Shown: in pieces, positions 11,634 through 22,639 of the stretch | How the letters are laid out: every line of letters begins with the position of its first letter | Position numbering within the stretch: position 1 is the first letter of the stretch | Assembly (NCBI GenBank): GCA_016987375.1 | Contig: PJRA01000011.1 | Coordinates: forward strand, 1,712,446-1,776,445 | Source: Brachionus koreanus | Lineage: Eukaryota; Rotifera; Eurotatoria; Ploima; Brachionidae | Direction: 5' to 3' | DNA: 64,000 nucleotides | Notes under the pieces: generated by a model | What the model was told of the DNA's origin: nothing | The model's input: only the letters and a program-made list of their open reading frames with translations | Database searches by the model: none | Translations under genes and position numbers: made by a program

Positions 11634-14600
11634 TCTAAAATCTAAGCTAAATACTTTTTTTATCAACTTAAAATAAAATTTAAAAATAATGTTAGTTAGC
11701 TCAAAAAATATTTTAAAATATAAATTGAAAATAAAATACAAATGAATCATTTAAATAAATAGGAAAAATATTTGGTTTATTTATTTCTCGATAATAATAC
11801 AATTGAACTTTTGATGAGTGCTAAATGGATTTTAAAAATAAAATTAATTATAGACAAATGTTTTTTTAAAAATTGTGTTTTTTTCGCTGCTAAAGTATGG
11901 CAGCTAAGTAAAAAATAAAAACGACAAAAACAAATTTTTCTTACTCAAATTAGCTTGGTTTATCTACTTGGTTTTAAAATTAAATATTTTTTGTAATTAA
12001 TTTTTTTCTTTAATTACTTAAAAAAAAAAAAAAAACTAATTTCAACTTTGTTTAAAGTTGACTATGATAAGAAAAAAAATGATGCAGAAAAAATAAATTT
12101 TTCCTAATAAAAGACCATAATAAGTTTTACTGTTTAATTTTATCGTTAAATTTTAAATTAGTATCAAAATTTTTTTTCAAATTTTTAGACCTTGTCTAAT
12201 AGACTTGGCTTGGTCACTTTTCTAAAATTTTAAATTCTCATTGTATTTAAATAAATTTACTAGTGAATTTATATAGTATTGATTTGTATCAATGAAAAAT
12301 ATCAATTTCTATTTTAAATCATAGCTTAATTAATATTTTTTTTCAAGTTAATTTAAAAATATGACTAGAACCCTAATATGAAAGCTAGACATTTTGACGA
12401 ATTTTTTTTGTTTGATGACCAGTGTCTTAATAATAAGCCATTAGTTGATGTTATTTTAATTAACTTGTGATGTTTTGCATGTCGCTGAAGGCCTATAGTG
12501 TTTCTAATTTGCCTAATATTTATTAGAAAATTGTCTAATTTTGGTGCAAGAGTAAAATTGTCAAATAATTACTGATCCATCTGGAAAGCATTGACCAAAT
12601 GCCTAAATAATATTCGTTTTAGTCTGATTGAATGAGATAAAGAAAGTATTAGATTTTACTTTAAGTTTCTTAATTAGCTAAAAAAATGATTTCTTTTTCA
12701 CTTTAGCTTGGTATTTATTTAGTAACCATTAAGATCACTAAACCCTAATTAAGTATCTCAAGTCTCATACATTACTTAATATATTTAATCAATAAGAACC
12801 TAATTTTAAAATGACAAATTGATAGAACTAATTTAAATCAAGAAATTAAATTAAACTAAATTAATTTATTGTCAATTGCTCATCGAGTAAATTTTTTTTC
12901 ATCGCTAACTTTTTATTTAAATATTTTTTGGAAATTTTAGAGCTAATTATTTTGGAAAACTTTTAGTAAAAATTTGCCATTATTTATATAAAGATACTTT
13001 TTTTTCAGTTAACCTGCATTTTGGAGAAATACCAAACATTTTAAAGAATGAAAACAGTTCTTTTTTTAAGATAATTTTAATTAAATCATTTGTTCATTCA
13101 AATTCATTTAAATTAAAAAAAAATATGATAACAAAAAAAAAAACTATCAATTAGTAAAAATTCAAAATAGAATTTTTTGCCAATTTATTATTTATTTTCG
13201 ACGATAAAAATTAAACAACATATTTTATTATTAAATATATTAATTTAAAAAAACAAAATTTAACCAAGCCCATTTTATGTAAAATTGATTTCAATAAATT
13301 ATATTATCTCATTACTTTTCAATTAGTTTATTGAGAGAAAGGCATTATTTTTGTAAAAATTTTAAATGAGATACCATTTGTTTAATAGGTCTCAAGGTCA
13401 ATTATCTTTATTACTTATAGTCAATCGGCATTAATTCAATCAAAATCAAAGATATGAAACAATTAGGTCGTCGACTATCAAAAGGAATAGATAATTTTTA
13501 TTTTTTAAATTTAGACCATTTTTATTTTCGCTAAATATATTTTAAATCAATTGGAACAAAATCAATTTTTTTCATCTCACAAGATAGATATTTCTTTATT
13601 TTATTTCTCATTAACAGTTATACCTAAAAAAAACTTGATCATACTTTATTCAAGTATCAGGTACCTAAGGATAAGTCAAATAATCAAATAATTGAATAAA
13701 GTTCGGAAAGCTGAAATGATGAAACAATCCATATGCTAACATAAACTGTTTAGCTAAACTTTTCAATTTTTCCTTTTGGGTATTTCTTTTTGATGAGATT
13801 TTAATTTTATATTTGACAAGAATTAATACTAATTAGCAGGTAAACTCTTTTTAGTCCATTTGAATCTGTTTATGGTCAAAAATGGTGCAAGTTTAACCAG
13901 GAATAGTTTAAAGAAAAAACAATGAACGCTTTCTAGTCAACAAAAATAAGACTTTTAAAACTTGCTTGATAGCTATGTCTATAAAACTGAATAATTAGAA
14001 AAAATATTGTCTGATAAAGAAAACAGACCTGCTTATAAGAAAAAAAAATTAATTTTAAAATTTAGTTACTTAATTGATAAATTAGAATAGTAATAGTTTA
14101 TTTAAGATACTTATTTCGGTATTTGCTAATTCTTTCGGGACTGACTCATTATTTCGAAATTAATTTGATAGAAAAATTTTTTATCGAAAAAATGATTAAT
14201 TAGCATGCATATATAGAAATTATGTAGAAAGATTATTAAGTCATTGAATAGCCTGACTGATGAAAAAAATCATCATTCATTATTTTTATTTTAAAATACT
14301 AATTAATTTATCTATAAAGCCAAAATATTTAGAACAATCAAAATTATTATATAAAAATAAAATTTCTTTATCTCTTTTTTACTAAGAGAATAAATATAAG
14401 CACATTTTGTTTGTTCTATGAATATTTCTGCCAAATGCTGTTCTTTGATAAAGTGATTAATGAGTTTATTTAGATTGGGATGAGAATTTATTGCTTCAAC
14501 TAAAGCATATTGTCAAGCTTCTATTCGGCTATTATTTCAACGAAACAAATTTTCTAAAACTCTTTTATGCACATTCCAAGTTTTAGTTAGTTAGGAAATA

Positions 14601-15422
14601 AGACACAAATATTACTCTGGAATTGTCTTCTTTTTATAAACTAATTTAATTTTTTTTCAGAATAACGGGTGCCCAAAAATGGTTGTCCTAAAATTTATTT
14701 AGAAAATGAATGATGATGCAAATGTGATATAAAAGTGAAATTTAGAGGATTCAAAGCAAAATTTTTCTAGTTTATAAAATTCATGTTTTTTTTTGAAACT
14801 TATTTTGAAAATTTATCACTCTGGCCTTTTAATTGACCTCTTGCTACCACCGATGTTGTCCTCATATGACACCATTAATGTGTTGCTAATTTAATATACT
14901 ATTTTATAGAGAATTTTTTTCTGATTAAAATTAGCCATTTATTGTTTTTTCCGTCTAGTTTTCAAGAAGATATGACTTATAACACTAAAAAATGAACATT
15001 CTTCCAAAATCTAATAAACTTCGGTCTTCGATGTTTTTTTTAATAACTTTTGATCTATAAGAGGTATCATCCTCAATTTTTGTACACATATATAATTAAA
15101 TATGTAATTTTAAATAAACATCTTAATGAAATGAAATCCTTTTTTAAAGTCTTAATGCTAAAATTTCTTAAACTGATAATATCGAATGGAAAAAGAAAAA
15201 ATTACGTATTGATATAGTTAGTTTTAAAGCTCAGAATTTGCGCTTTATTATGATATATAAAATGTACTAGTTGTCTAATCAGTTTTTGAAAAAAAAATAG
15301 TCAATATTTTGAAATTTTTTTTGAAACTTTCGTTGGCTCATTTAGTTTTAAAAATCATTTATCTGACTTAATTTATATTTTTTAAAAGATTTACAAAAAT
15401 TAATTTTTAATAAAATTTTTTA
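11634..15422. other. intergenic, AT-rich
   Basis: About 3.8 kb with no supportable gene. It must include an untranslated first exon for the 10.3 kb gene, since the coding exon is preceded by a splice acceptor. A motif CGGGTGCCCAAAAATGG near 14666 resembles the end of Tc1/mariner-type elements, but no matching opposite end was found. Confidence 0.5.
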
Positions 15423-15810
15423 ATGAAAAAAAAAATGGATCGTCCAAAACTACAATCCTTAAGTGAATTGGTAATTGAACATTCGAAAAATGTCAAGTCG
15501 AATTCTGAGATATTCACAATTATGACTTCAAAAGTTTCAACAAGAACATTTTCTCGTTGGACCAAAGCCTTCAAAGGAAATGAAAAAATTCTTCCAAAAA
15601 CCTCGTCAGGTCGCCCATGTTCCGTTATGAATCATTTAAATAAAAAAAAAAGTTAAGAGATTGATTCAGCAATTTCAAAGAAGTTTCTTGAATTTCTGAA
15701 TTTGTAGACTCAGTATCAGAATAGTCGACTATATTAAAAAAAGGTGAATTATTATGTTGTGATTATGGTGAAGTTATTGTCGAAGCAAAAGCAATAGGTG
15801 ACAAATTCTC
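15423..15810 (+). pseudogene. decayed Tc1/mariner-type transposase N-terminus
   Basis: A 77-codon open stretch reads like the N-terminal helix-turn-helix of a Tc1/mariner transposase: STRTFSRWTKAFKGNEK, then SSGRPCSV, which resembles the GRPR-type linker between the two HTH units. It ends in an A-run where a one-base slip leads into a +1 frame that carries several stop codons. No DDE/D catalytic part and no terminal inverted repeats were found. This is a relic; assignment rests on the HTH and GRP linker only. Confidence 0.4.
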
Positions 15811-16044
15811 ATTTTTTTTTGATAGGTAAAATTACTTTAAAAGATAAATGAGTTTATATTCTATTTGACATACTGGTCTAAAATGCATTCACCGAGCAGT
15901 TGACTAAATTTTTAAATTCTGGTCCACATGCTTCATTTTTATGATCACTACTAGAATGTGCTTCATCAATTGAAATCCTCTTACTAAGAAGAATAATGAA
16001 AATATTGAATATCCGTAATTAGTCTTAAACTAAATTAAATTGAA

Positions 16045-16830
16045 TATGCTGTATGGTGTAATGAATGGTCTATGGATCTAAATTTTGATAAATGCGAAAT
16101 TATGAGTTTTAATCGATATCAAGGGCTGCAAAATGATTATATTATGAATGATTTAGCAAATGGAAAAGCTCATCTTGTCTCAAGATCTCCGATCCAGAAA
16201 GACTTAGGAATCTTGATTCAAAACGATCTAAAATGGCATTCGCAAGTTTGTTCAGCAGCCTCAAAAGGCAATAGAATACTTGGCCAAATTCTTCATGGTA
16301 TTAAATATCGGACATTGATGGTCATTAAATTACTTTATACAAGTCTTGTCAGGCCTCATTTAGAGTTTACAATTGCTGTATGGTGCCCATATTTAGAGAA
16401 AGATAAAAGAATTCTAGAGGCTGTTCAACCCGTGCTATCTCAAGTTTTAAAGATATAAACTACAACGATAGACTAAAGGCTCTAAACCTGACGAATTTAA
16501 CCGAAAGGCGAATGAGAGGTGGCTTAATTCAAATGTTTAAACTTAAAAGAAATATTGATCATATCAAATGGCAATCTCCACTCATTTTTTCAAGCAGAAG
16601 TACAATAGGTCATCCATACAAGATTAAAAGAGAAATAATTAAAAAATTGGCCCAAAGATACCACTTCTTCACGAACCGTGTAGTAAATGGCTGGAATAAA
16701 TTGGGGGTGGATGGAGTGGAAGCTCAATCTAGTGATTTTTTTAAAGCAAAAATAGACAAAAACATTATGCGTTGCAATAAACCACTATACTATGCTATGT
16801 TTAGTCAGATTTTTTCTGAAAAATTTATTT
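16045..16830 (+). mobile_element. non-LTR retrotransposon RT C-terminal part, frameshifted
   Basis: Encodes the thumb and C-terminal region of a CR1-like reverse transcriptase: WCNEWSMDLNFDKCEIMSF, KDLGILIQNDLKWHSQV, LLYTSLVRPHLEF, AVWCPYLEKDK and LEAVQ. The reading then shifts by one base near 16430 and continues as DINYNDRLKALNL, RRMRGGLIQMFKL, RYHFFTNRVVNGWNKL and DFFKAKIDK. One frameshift and loss of everything 5' of the WCNEWS segment, including the catalytic palm, make it inactive. A second copy of the same family lies at 57.9-58.37 kb on the other strand. Confidence 0.88.
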
Positions 16831-16889
16831 TCTTGGATTTTTTTTTAATAAATAGGGGTGGTAAAATAATAATATTTGGAGTATAAAAC

Positions 16890-17529
16890 ATAAATTTTAA
16901 TGCTTTTTTTACTTTAATAAATTTTTCAATTTTCGAAAAGAAGATAGTAAAAATAAGACTCAAAATTGATTTTTTGATTCCTTAACAAAAAGAATAAAAA
17001 GCATACCCAGTAAATTGAAAAACCGAAGAAAAAATACAAATTTATCGAAAAAAACAAGCGTAAAAAAACGACGAAGATGGACATATTTTATGCAATTTTT
17101 TCGAAAATTTATAGCGAAAAATTTTTGAAAAATTCAAACCAAAATTTTTCAAATATTTTTAACGATTATTTTTCGAAAATCAAATATTCAGTAAAAATTT
17201 TATTTAATCAGCCTTAATTTTAGTCAGATTATCTCTAGAAAACTTATGAAAATTAAATTGAAAAATAAAATTAAAAAAAATCGAATATTCAATTTTATTT
17301 GGTGATAATAGAAAAATTACATGAAAATAGTTTTTTTATTATTTATATATAAAAATAAAAGTGGAAAGTGCACAAAAAATTTTAACAAATATTAAGATAA
17401 TCATTATTAATCAAATATTATTAATTAAATTACATAAATTTAAAAAAATATAAAAGGAGGAAACTAATAAAAAAAAAAGTTTTTACAAATTTTTCTAAAT
17501 GAAATAATAAAAAAAAAAATTTTTTATTT
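16890..17529. other. intergenic, AT-rich
   Basis: About 640 bp of A/T-rich sequence between the LINE relic and the 3' end of the BEN-like gene; nothing recognised. Confidence 0.5.
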
Positions 17530-18483
17530 TTAACGATTACCTCTAGCTGCACTTAGTTCGGGATAATTTTTGATTATTGATTGTCCATTATTTGAACCCC
17601 AAATTTCTGGTTCAGTTATTAGGGCTTTAGCCATTGTTCGAAAAATTCGAGATGGGTTTAATTTTTCGTCTATCATAATATTTACTCGGTTAAGCAGATG
17701 TATAGACATATATTTATTTGGATAATTACTGCTAATCAAAATTTCTTGGGTAGTCTTACCAAATTTCCTTACCTCATCACGGTCAGTCTCAGAGCCTACA
17801 AATTTTAGAACTTGAATAGATAATTGAACAAAATTGCTCAAAAATTTTGGGTCTATTTTAAGCAATAAAACATTATAGTATTTAATATCAGAAAATGTCA
17901 CAAGAAATAAATTTTAACATTTTAAATTCAATATTTTAAATAAAATATAGCCATTTTTAATACTAATGACGATTTCTTATGACATTCAATTGTAAATAAA
18001 AAAAATCATACCATTTAGCTCTTTGTAAGTAGATACTGATTGTTCTAGTTCAAGAATTTTTCTGTCACTTTTTTCTTGAGATTCTCTTAATGAAAAAATT
18101 AACGTGTCCCTTTCAGCTAGTTGTCTTTCCAGTGAGTCTATTTCATTATTGTTTGACAAGTCTTGTTCTTCCAAATTCATTTTTTTTGAGATTATATCAG
18201 ATTTTTTTAAAGAATTTTTTAATGACTGATTTTTTGTAGGAAAAGAAGATTTTTTAGACCTATCAGGAGAAAATTGTTTATAAAAACTGATATCTTTTAG
18301 TTTATTTTCACACGATAGTTTGTTACCTATGAATTTAACAATTCCATCATAAACTTTTCTTTTTATCTTGAATTGGTAGCTTTGCTCAACAACAACGTTT
18401 TCTTCTTGGTCATTCAAAAATACATCTTCAATTCTTATTATGCTAAATTCATTTTTTTTAGATTCTGTCCATGAGACTATCAC
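17530..18483 (-). CDS. BEN-domain-like protein with coiled coil (5' end unresolved)
   Basis: Two exons are clear: about 18476-18012 and 17852-17530, joined in frame at GAC (G|AC). The first begins just after a TAG acceptor, so at least one upstream exon with the start codon is missing from this model; no internal Met is convincing. The N-terminal part (SWTESKKNEFSIIRIEDVF, then FKIKRKVYDGIVKFIG) resembles the small beta domain that precedes coiled coils in many BEN-domain proteins. A coiled coil follows (about SLERQLAERDTLIFSLRE to ELEQSVSTY). The C-terminal part RIFRTMAKALITEPEIWG is compatible with a BEN domain, which would point to chromatin or DNA binding. The BEN assignment is tentative. 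Confidence 0.5.
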
Positions 18484-18853
18484 AAAAGAATTAGAATTTT
18501 AGTTTAAAAAAAATGAAAAATAATTTTTTTTTTTGTTTTCCTATCATTATAAAGAGCTTTATGAAAAGTATAAATGTATATGAGAATATACCCTATACTA
18601 GTAAAAGAATAAAGAAAATATACTTAATTTACTTTAAATACTTATTTAATGTAAATAAATGGTTAGCAGAACTCTTTTTATATTTTCAATCTAAATACTT
18701 AATTTAAATTACTATCTTATTATTTTAACTATCTTCTTTTCGAAAATTGAAAAATTTATTCAAGTAAAAAAAGTATTAAAATTTCTTATATACTTACTTA
18801 TTTTCCAAAAAGTATTTTTTTTTTAGCCATCCCTATTAATAAAGGTAAAATAG

Positions 18854-19119
18854 CGTAATTATCCGAATTTAATGACATGTTACTAAGTTAAATAATAATA
18901 TGTCAGTAAAAAATGAACATTGATTTAAAAAAAAACAGAATTCAACTTTTATGACATGTCTTGAAAACAAAATTTAAGTTAGAGTAATTTAGAAGTGTTT
19001 GGAAATTTAAAATTAAAGATTAAATTTTACTAATTATACAGTTTACGCTTTTGTGACATAAAAACACTAAAATAGAGTACTCTATTTTAAAGACATGTCA
19101 GTCAATTCGGATAATTACG
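18854..19119. mobile_element. MITE with ~26-bp terminal inverted repeats
   Basis: 18854-18880 (CGTAATTATCCGAATT...) matches the reverse complement of 19093-19119 with about three mismatches. The 266-bp element has no ORF. It contains a perfect 22-bp palindrome at 19068-19089 and another GACATGTC-type motif near 18951. A clean target duplication is not evident. Confidence 0.75.
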
Positions 19120-19587
19120 TTAATTACAATGTATACTAATTCAATTTTAGACTAGCTTTAATATATTTTTATCATTAAAATATGTTTAAAAAAAACTCAA
19201 TAAATAGTAATTTGATTTTACAACAAGAACAAAAAAAATGCTAAAAAAAATCAAACAAAAAAAATGTTTAACTTAGTTTATTTTTGCTAAAAATTAAGCT
19301 CAAATTTTTACACTTTTTTAAACCAATTTAATATATATTTAATTAAAACTTTTAATCGGTAATAAAATAAATTTTTTTTTTTAAAAAAAAATTCTTTTCT
19401 TTTATTAGTCAAAGTTAAAAAATATACGAATTATAAGAAAAAAATTCTCCGACCAAAAATTAAAGAAAAAAAGAAGGTTGTATAAAACGCATATCGAACA
19501 ATAATTTGGAAACTTTTGTTTATCATTTGTTTTTTAAACTGTTCTGTTCGTAGTTTATTCATGGATACGTCCAACTAAATGGTTTAT
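19120..19587. other. 3' flank of Rab8
   Basis: AT-rich sequence downstream of the Rab8 stop; it should hold the Rab8 3' UTR and polyadenylation region. No other feature recognised. Confidence 0.4.
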
Positions 19588-20295
19588 TTATAAAATTGTA
19601 CACTTGGAAAAAAAGCTCGTTTTTAACGATACGCCCGAGTTGGGCTTAATCTTAGTGTTTGATCCGGTTCCGTTTTGACCAGTTGTTCCAGGCTTATTTT
19701 GGTTCTAAAAAAATTTTTTTTCTAATTTGATTTTTTAGTAATTTAAACAAATTTTCAAAATTACAAGTCTCTTTTCTGTTTTTGCTTTGATGTCCCTGGC
19801 AAGAGTGAAAAATGCATTTTCTATATTCTCATTTAGCTTGGCACTGGTCTCCATAAACTTCATGCCGTACTCGATAGCTAGCTTTTCGCCCCTCTCTTTG
19901 GTAACTTGTCGCCGGTCGTTCATGTCGCACTTGTTGCCAATGAGCATTCTCTCGACATCGGCAGACGCGTGCTCCTCGATGTTGCGGATCCAATTTCGTA
20001 TAGAGTCGAACGACTTTTCCGACGTGATGTCATACACAAGCAGGATGCCCATGGCACCCCGGTAGTATGCGGTGGTTATTGTTCGAAAGCGCTCTTGACC
20101 TGCTGTGTCCCAAATTTGCAGTTTGATCTTTTTGCCGTCCAGCTCTATGGTCCTAATCTTGAAGTCTATGCCTATGGTGCTGATAAATGTAGCGTTGTAC
20201 TGGTCTTCGGCAAAGCGGAATAGAACACACGTCTTGCCCACTCCTGAATCTCCTATCAACAACAATTTGAACAAATAGTCGTACGCTTTGGCCAT
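19588..20295 (-). CDS. RAB8: Rab8-family small GTPase
   Basis: Two coding exons, 20295-19765 and 19704-19588, give 215 aa (vertebrate Rab8 is about 207). Motifs: P-loop GDSGVGKT at residues 15-22, effector/switch [15 protein letters not shown], switch [26 protein letters not shown] at about 122, ETSAK at about 150. The second exon adds a Gly/Asn-rich hypervariable tail ending FFSKCTIL. This is a single-cysteine CaaX-type end, as in Rab8, rather than the usual double-cysteine Rab end. Rab8 directs exocytic and ciliary membrane delivery from the trans-Golgi and recycling endosome. The ATG follows a CTTCTTAG acceptor directly, so a non-coding first exon lies upstream. Confidence 0.95.
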
Positions 20296-21105
20296 CTAAG
20301 AAGAAAAAAAAATTTTTTTTTTATGTATTTTATTTCTTAGCAAAATCTAGCAAACAAATCGAACTTTCTATCTCCCTAGTTAGTCGATTTCTCTAGCTGA
20401 ATTAATTATTTATTAGCTTCAACTTGCTCAAAAACAGTTCAACGATATTATTTCTATGATAACAGAATAAACTGAATTTTTTATGCTAAGGACTGAAAAT
20501 TCTTAACTGCTCATCTTCTCATTCTGTTGTTTAATTTTTTCTGCTCGATTTAGTGCTAAACTTTGTTTGTTTATGCTTGCAAGTTTTGAGCAAACAAATG
20601 CACAAAATCAGGGTCCAATCTAGATCTGTATATGCTAAAACTAGTTCATACTGTATTTGCTTAGAATATGATTCATTCTAAACTTTGGAAAAATATCGTT
20701 GTCATTTTGATTTATTAGTCTTGTGATTACAGAGATTACATTTTAAACTACATCAATTTAAATAGACAGTGACTAATATTTTGTCTTCGTTCTATCCAGA
20801 ACACGTTCATACTGATTCGAAGCATTTAGAAAAACATAAAAAAAATTTAATTACTATCACTTTTTTTTAGCCCTTCTAATTAATTTTTTTTAATTTATAA
20901 AAAATAATTCTAAATCGTAAAATGTTCAATAAAATGGATCTATTTTATCTTTCTTCTAAAATTCTGTAAACAAATATTTCTTTTACAATTTGCTTAGACA
21001 TAATAATTGGAGGAGCATTGGTCGATCTTTCTTGACATTTGACTAAATTTTAAGTTTAAATAAAACATAAATTTAAATTTTTTTTAATTTTGTTTTGTCG
21101 TTTTT
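20296..21105. other. intergenic, Rab8 5' region
   Basis: AT-rich; should include the untranslated first exon and promoter of Rab8. No specific element recognised. Confidence 0.4.
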
Positions 21106-21280
21106 GGGCAAAATGAAATTAATTTTACATTTTTACATTTTCATATTTTTGGATTTTTTGTGCAATATTTAAGAAAATTTTTAATTTTAATTTTGTTTAC
21201 CAAATAATTTGAGAGTGTTTTTTTGGTTCTCTGAAAAAAATCTAAAAATGTAAAAATGTAAAATTATTTTCATTTTGCCC
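21106..21280. mobile_element. 175-bp MITE with long inverted repeats
   Basis: Left arm starting GGGCAAAATGAAA at 21106 and right arm ending CATTTTGCCC at 21280 are reverse complements over roughly 45-50 bp with a few differences. They are separated by a short AT-rich core. No ORF. A small non-autonomous DNA transposon or fold-back element is the simplest reading. Confidence 0.8.
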
Positions 21281-21514
21281 GTATTTGATTGTTTTAAAAA
21301 AATAATATTTATTTTTTAAAACTTTTCCAATTAAATATTTTCTCTTTTTATCATAGATTCCTTTAAAATAGATTCGAAAAATAAATCATTCCTTAAACCT
21401 TCAATAATCACAATAAAAAAGGAAGTGGTTAGCTTCGCATTAATAAATACATTAGTTTAATAAAATTTAAATTTCTTTAGTTTTATGCATATGTTGAAGC
21501 AAACAATGCAAATA

Positions 21515-22634
21515 CAGTCAGTCCCAAAAGTTTATGACAAGTTGTTTTTTTTAAAGACCTTCAACAAAAAAAATAAATAATTTCTAAAGGGAGTGAATTC
21601 TGCAAAAAACAATGTTATTTTATTGTTAAGCAATTTAAAATCAATACAAAATGTAAAAATTGTTCTGTCAAATTCTTAAATTGACGAGAAACTACACATA
21701 TTTTCAAAATTTGTCTTAAAATATTGAATCTCAGTCTGTCTCAAAAGTTTAAAACACTGTCTTATTTTAACAATTTCTATGAAAAAAAAACTCATTAGAG
21801 CTAATTTTTCTTTTTTTTTTATGTCAATGACACTTGAATAAAGAACTTTCAAAAAAAAAATCTATATAAACCATGAAAATTAAAAAAAAAATCATAAAAA
21901 AAAACAGTTCTAGTTTAGTTGCGTTTTTTTCCTTATTTGTTTGCTTATAATGGGTCGTAAACGGATAGAAACTCAAGTCAAATGGCAGATAGTTGCCTAT
22001 TATAAGCTTAACTATCACCCAAACCAAATTGCATCTCTATGTAATTGTTCACGTGGTTGTGTCGTCAATACAATTAGAAACTGGAAAGAGAATGGTGGCG
22101 TGGGAGACAAATCAAGATCAGGCAGACCGCGTGTATCAACAGAAAAAGAAGACAAGACTCTTTTCAAACTCGCTAGAAATAATCCACGATGGTCAGTACG
22201 CAAATTAACTGGCGAATGGCGCACTTATCAATCATCAAAGTCATCAATCGGAAGGTCGACGGTGAATAGACGTTTATTGGACTTCCGCAAATTTGCGCAA
22301 ATTTAGTCGAGTCTATGCCAAAAAGACTCGAAATGTGCATAAAAGCCAAAGGAGGCCATTTTAAATATTGAAATTTAGTTGTTTTTTTTTTTGTTATAAA
22401 CTTTTGAGACAGACCAAGTTTATTGTTAATTTAATTGTATATAAAAAAGTGATCATATGACAGTGTTTTGATGTTTTTCTATTAAATATTTTTTTTGCAT
22501 ATATCTTATAAATAGTCAGTTTCTTAAAGTCAAAAACTTTTTTCAATAAAAATCCGATTTCACAATTAAATTTTTAATTTTTTAATTTATTTAATAAAAA
22601 AAAACAACTTGACATAAACTTTTGAGACTGACTG
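21515..22634 (+). mobile_element. Tc1-like transposon, internally deleted, with IR/DR ends
   Basis: Outer ends CAGTCAGTCCCAAAAG (21515) and its inverted partner ending at 22634 match over about 36 bp with two mismatches. Both are flanked by TA (21513-21514 and 22635-22636), the Tc1/mariner target duplication. A second, related motif (CTGTCTCAAAAGTTTA) occurs about 216 bp inside the left end (21735-21750) and inverted about the same distance inside the right end (about 22398-22413). This is the IR/DR arrangement known from Sleeping Beauty-like elements. The total length of 1120 bp is shorter than an autonomous element because most of the transposase gene is missing. Confidence 0.93.
21950..22373 (+). 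pseudogene. Tc1-like transposase, catalytic core deleted
   Basis: From the Met at about 21950 the ORF encodes the bipartite paired-like DNA-binding region: GRKRIETQVKWQIVAYY, LCNCSRGCVVNTIRNW and the SRSGRPRVST linker, then the second HTH with NNPRWSVRKLTGEW, ending at 22306. The next 60 bases, in another frame, encode the normal C-terminus of the family (SMPKRLEMCIKAKGGHFKY then TGA). So an internal deletion joined residue ~115 to the last ~22 residues and removed the whole DDE/D catalytic domain. DNA binding may survive; catalysis cannot. Confidence 0.9.
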
Positions 22635-22639
22635 TATAA

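Noticed and set aside
14660..14685. CGGGTGCCCAAAAATGG as a transposon end paired with the transposase relic at 15.4 kb
   Set aside because: No inverted partner found, and the distance to the relic is long for a Tc1/mariner element.
19787..20223. Two plus-strand ORFs opposite Rab8
   Set aside because: They are antisense shadows of the conserved GTPase and show no independent protein features.
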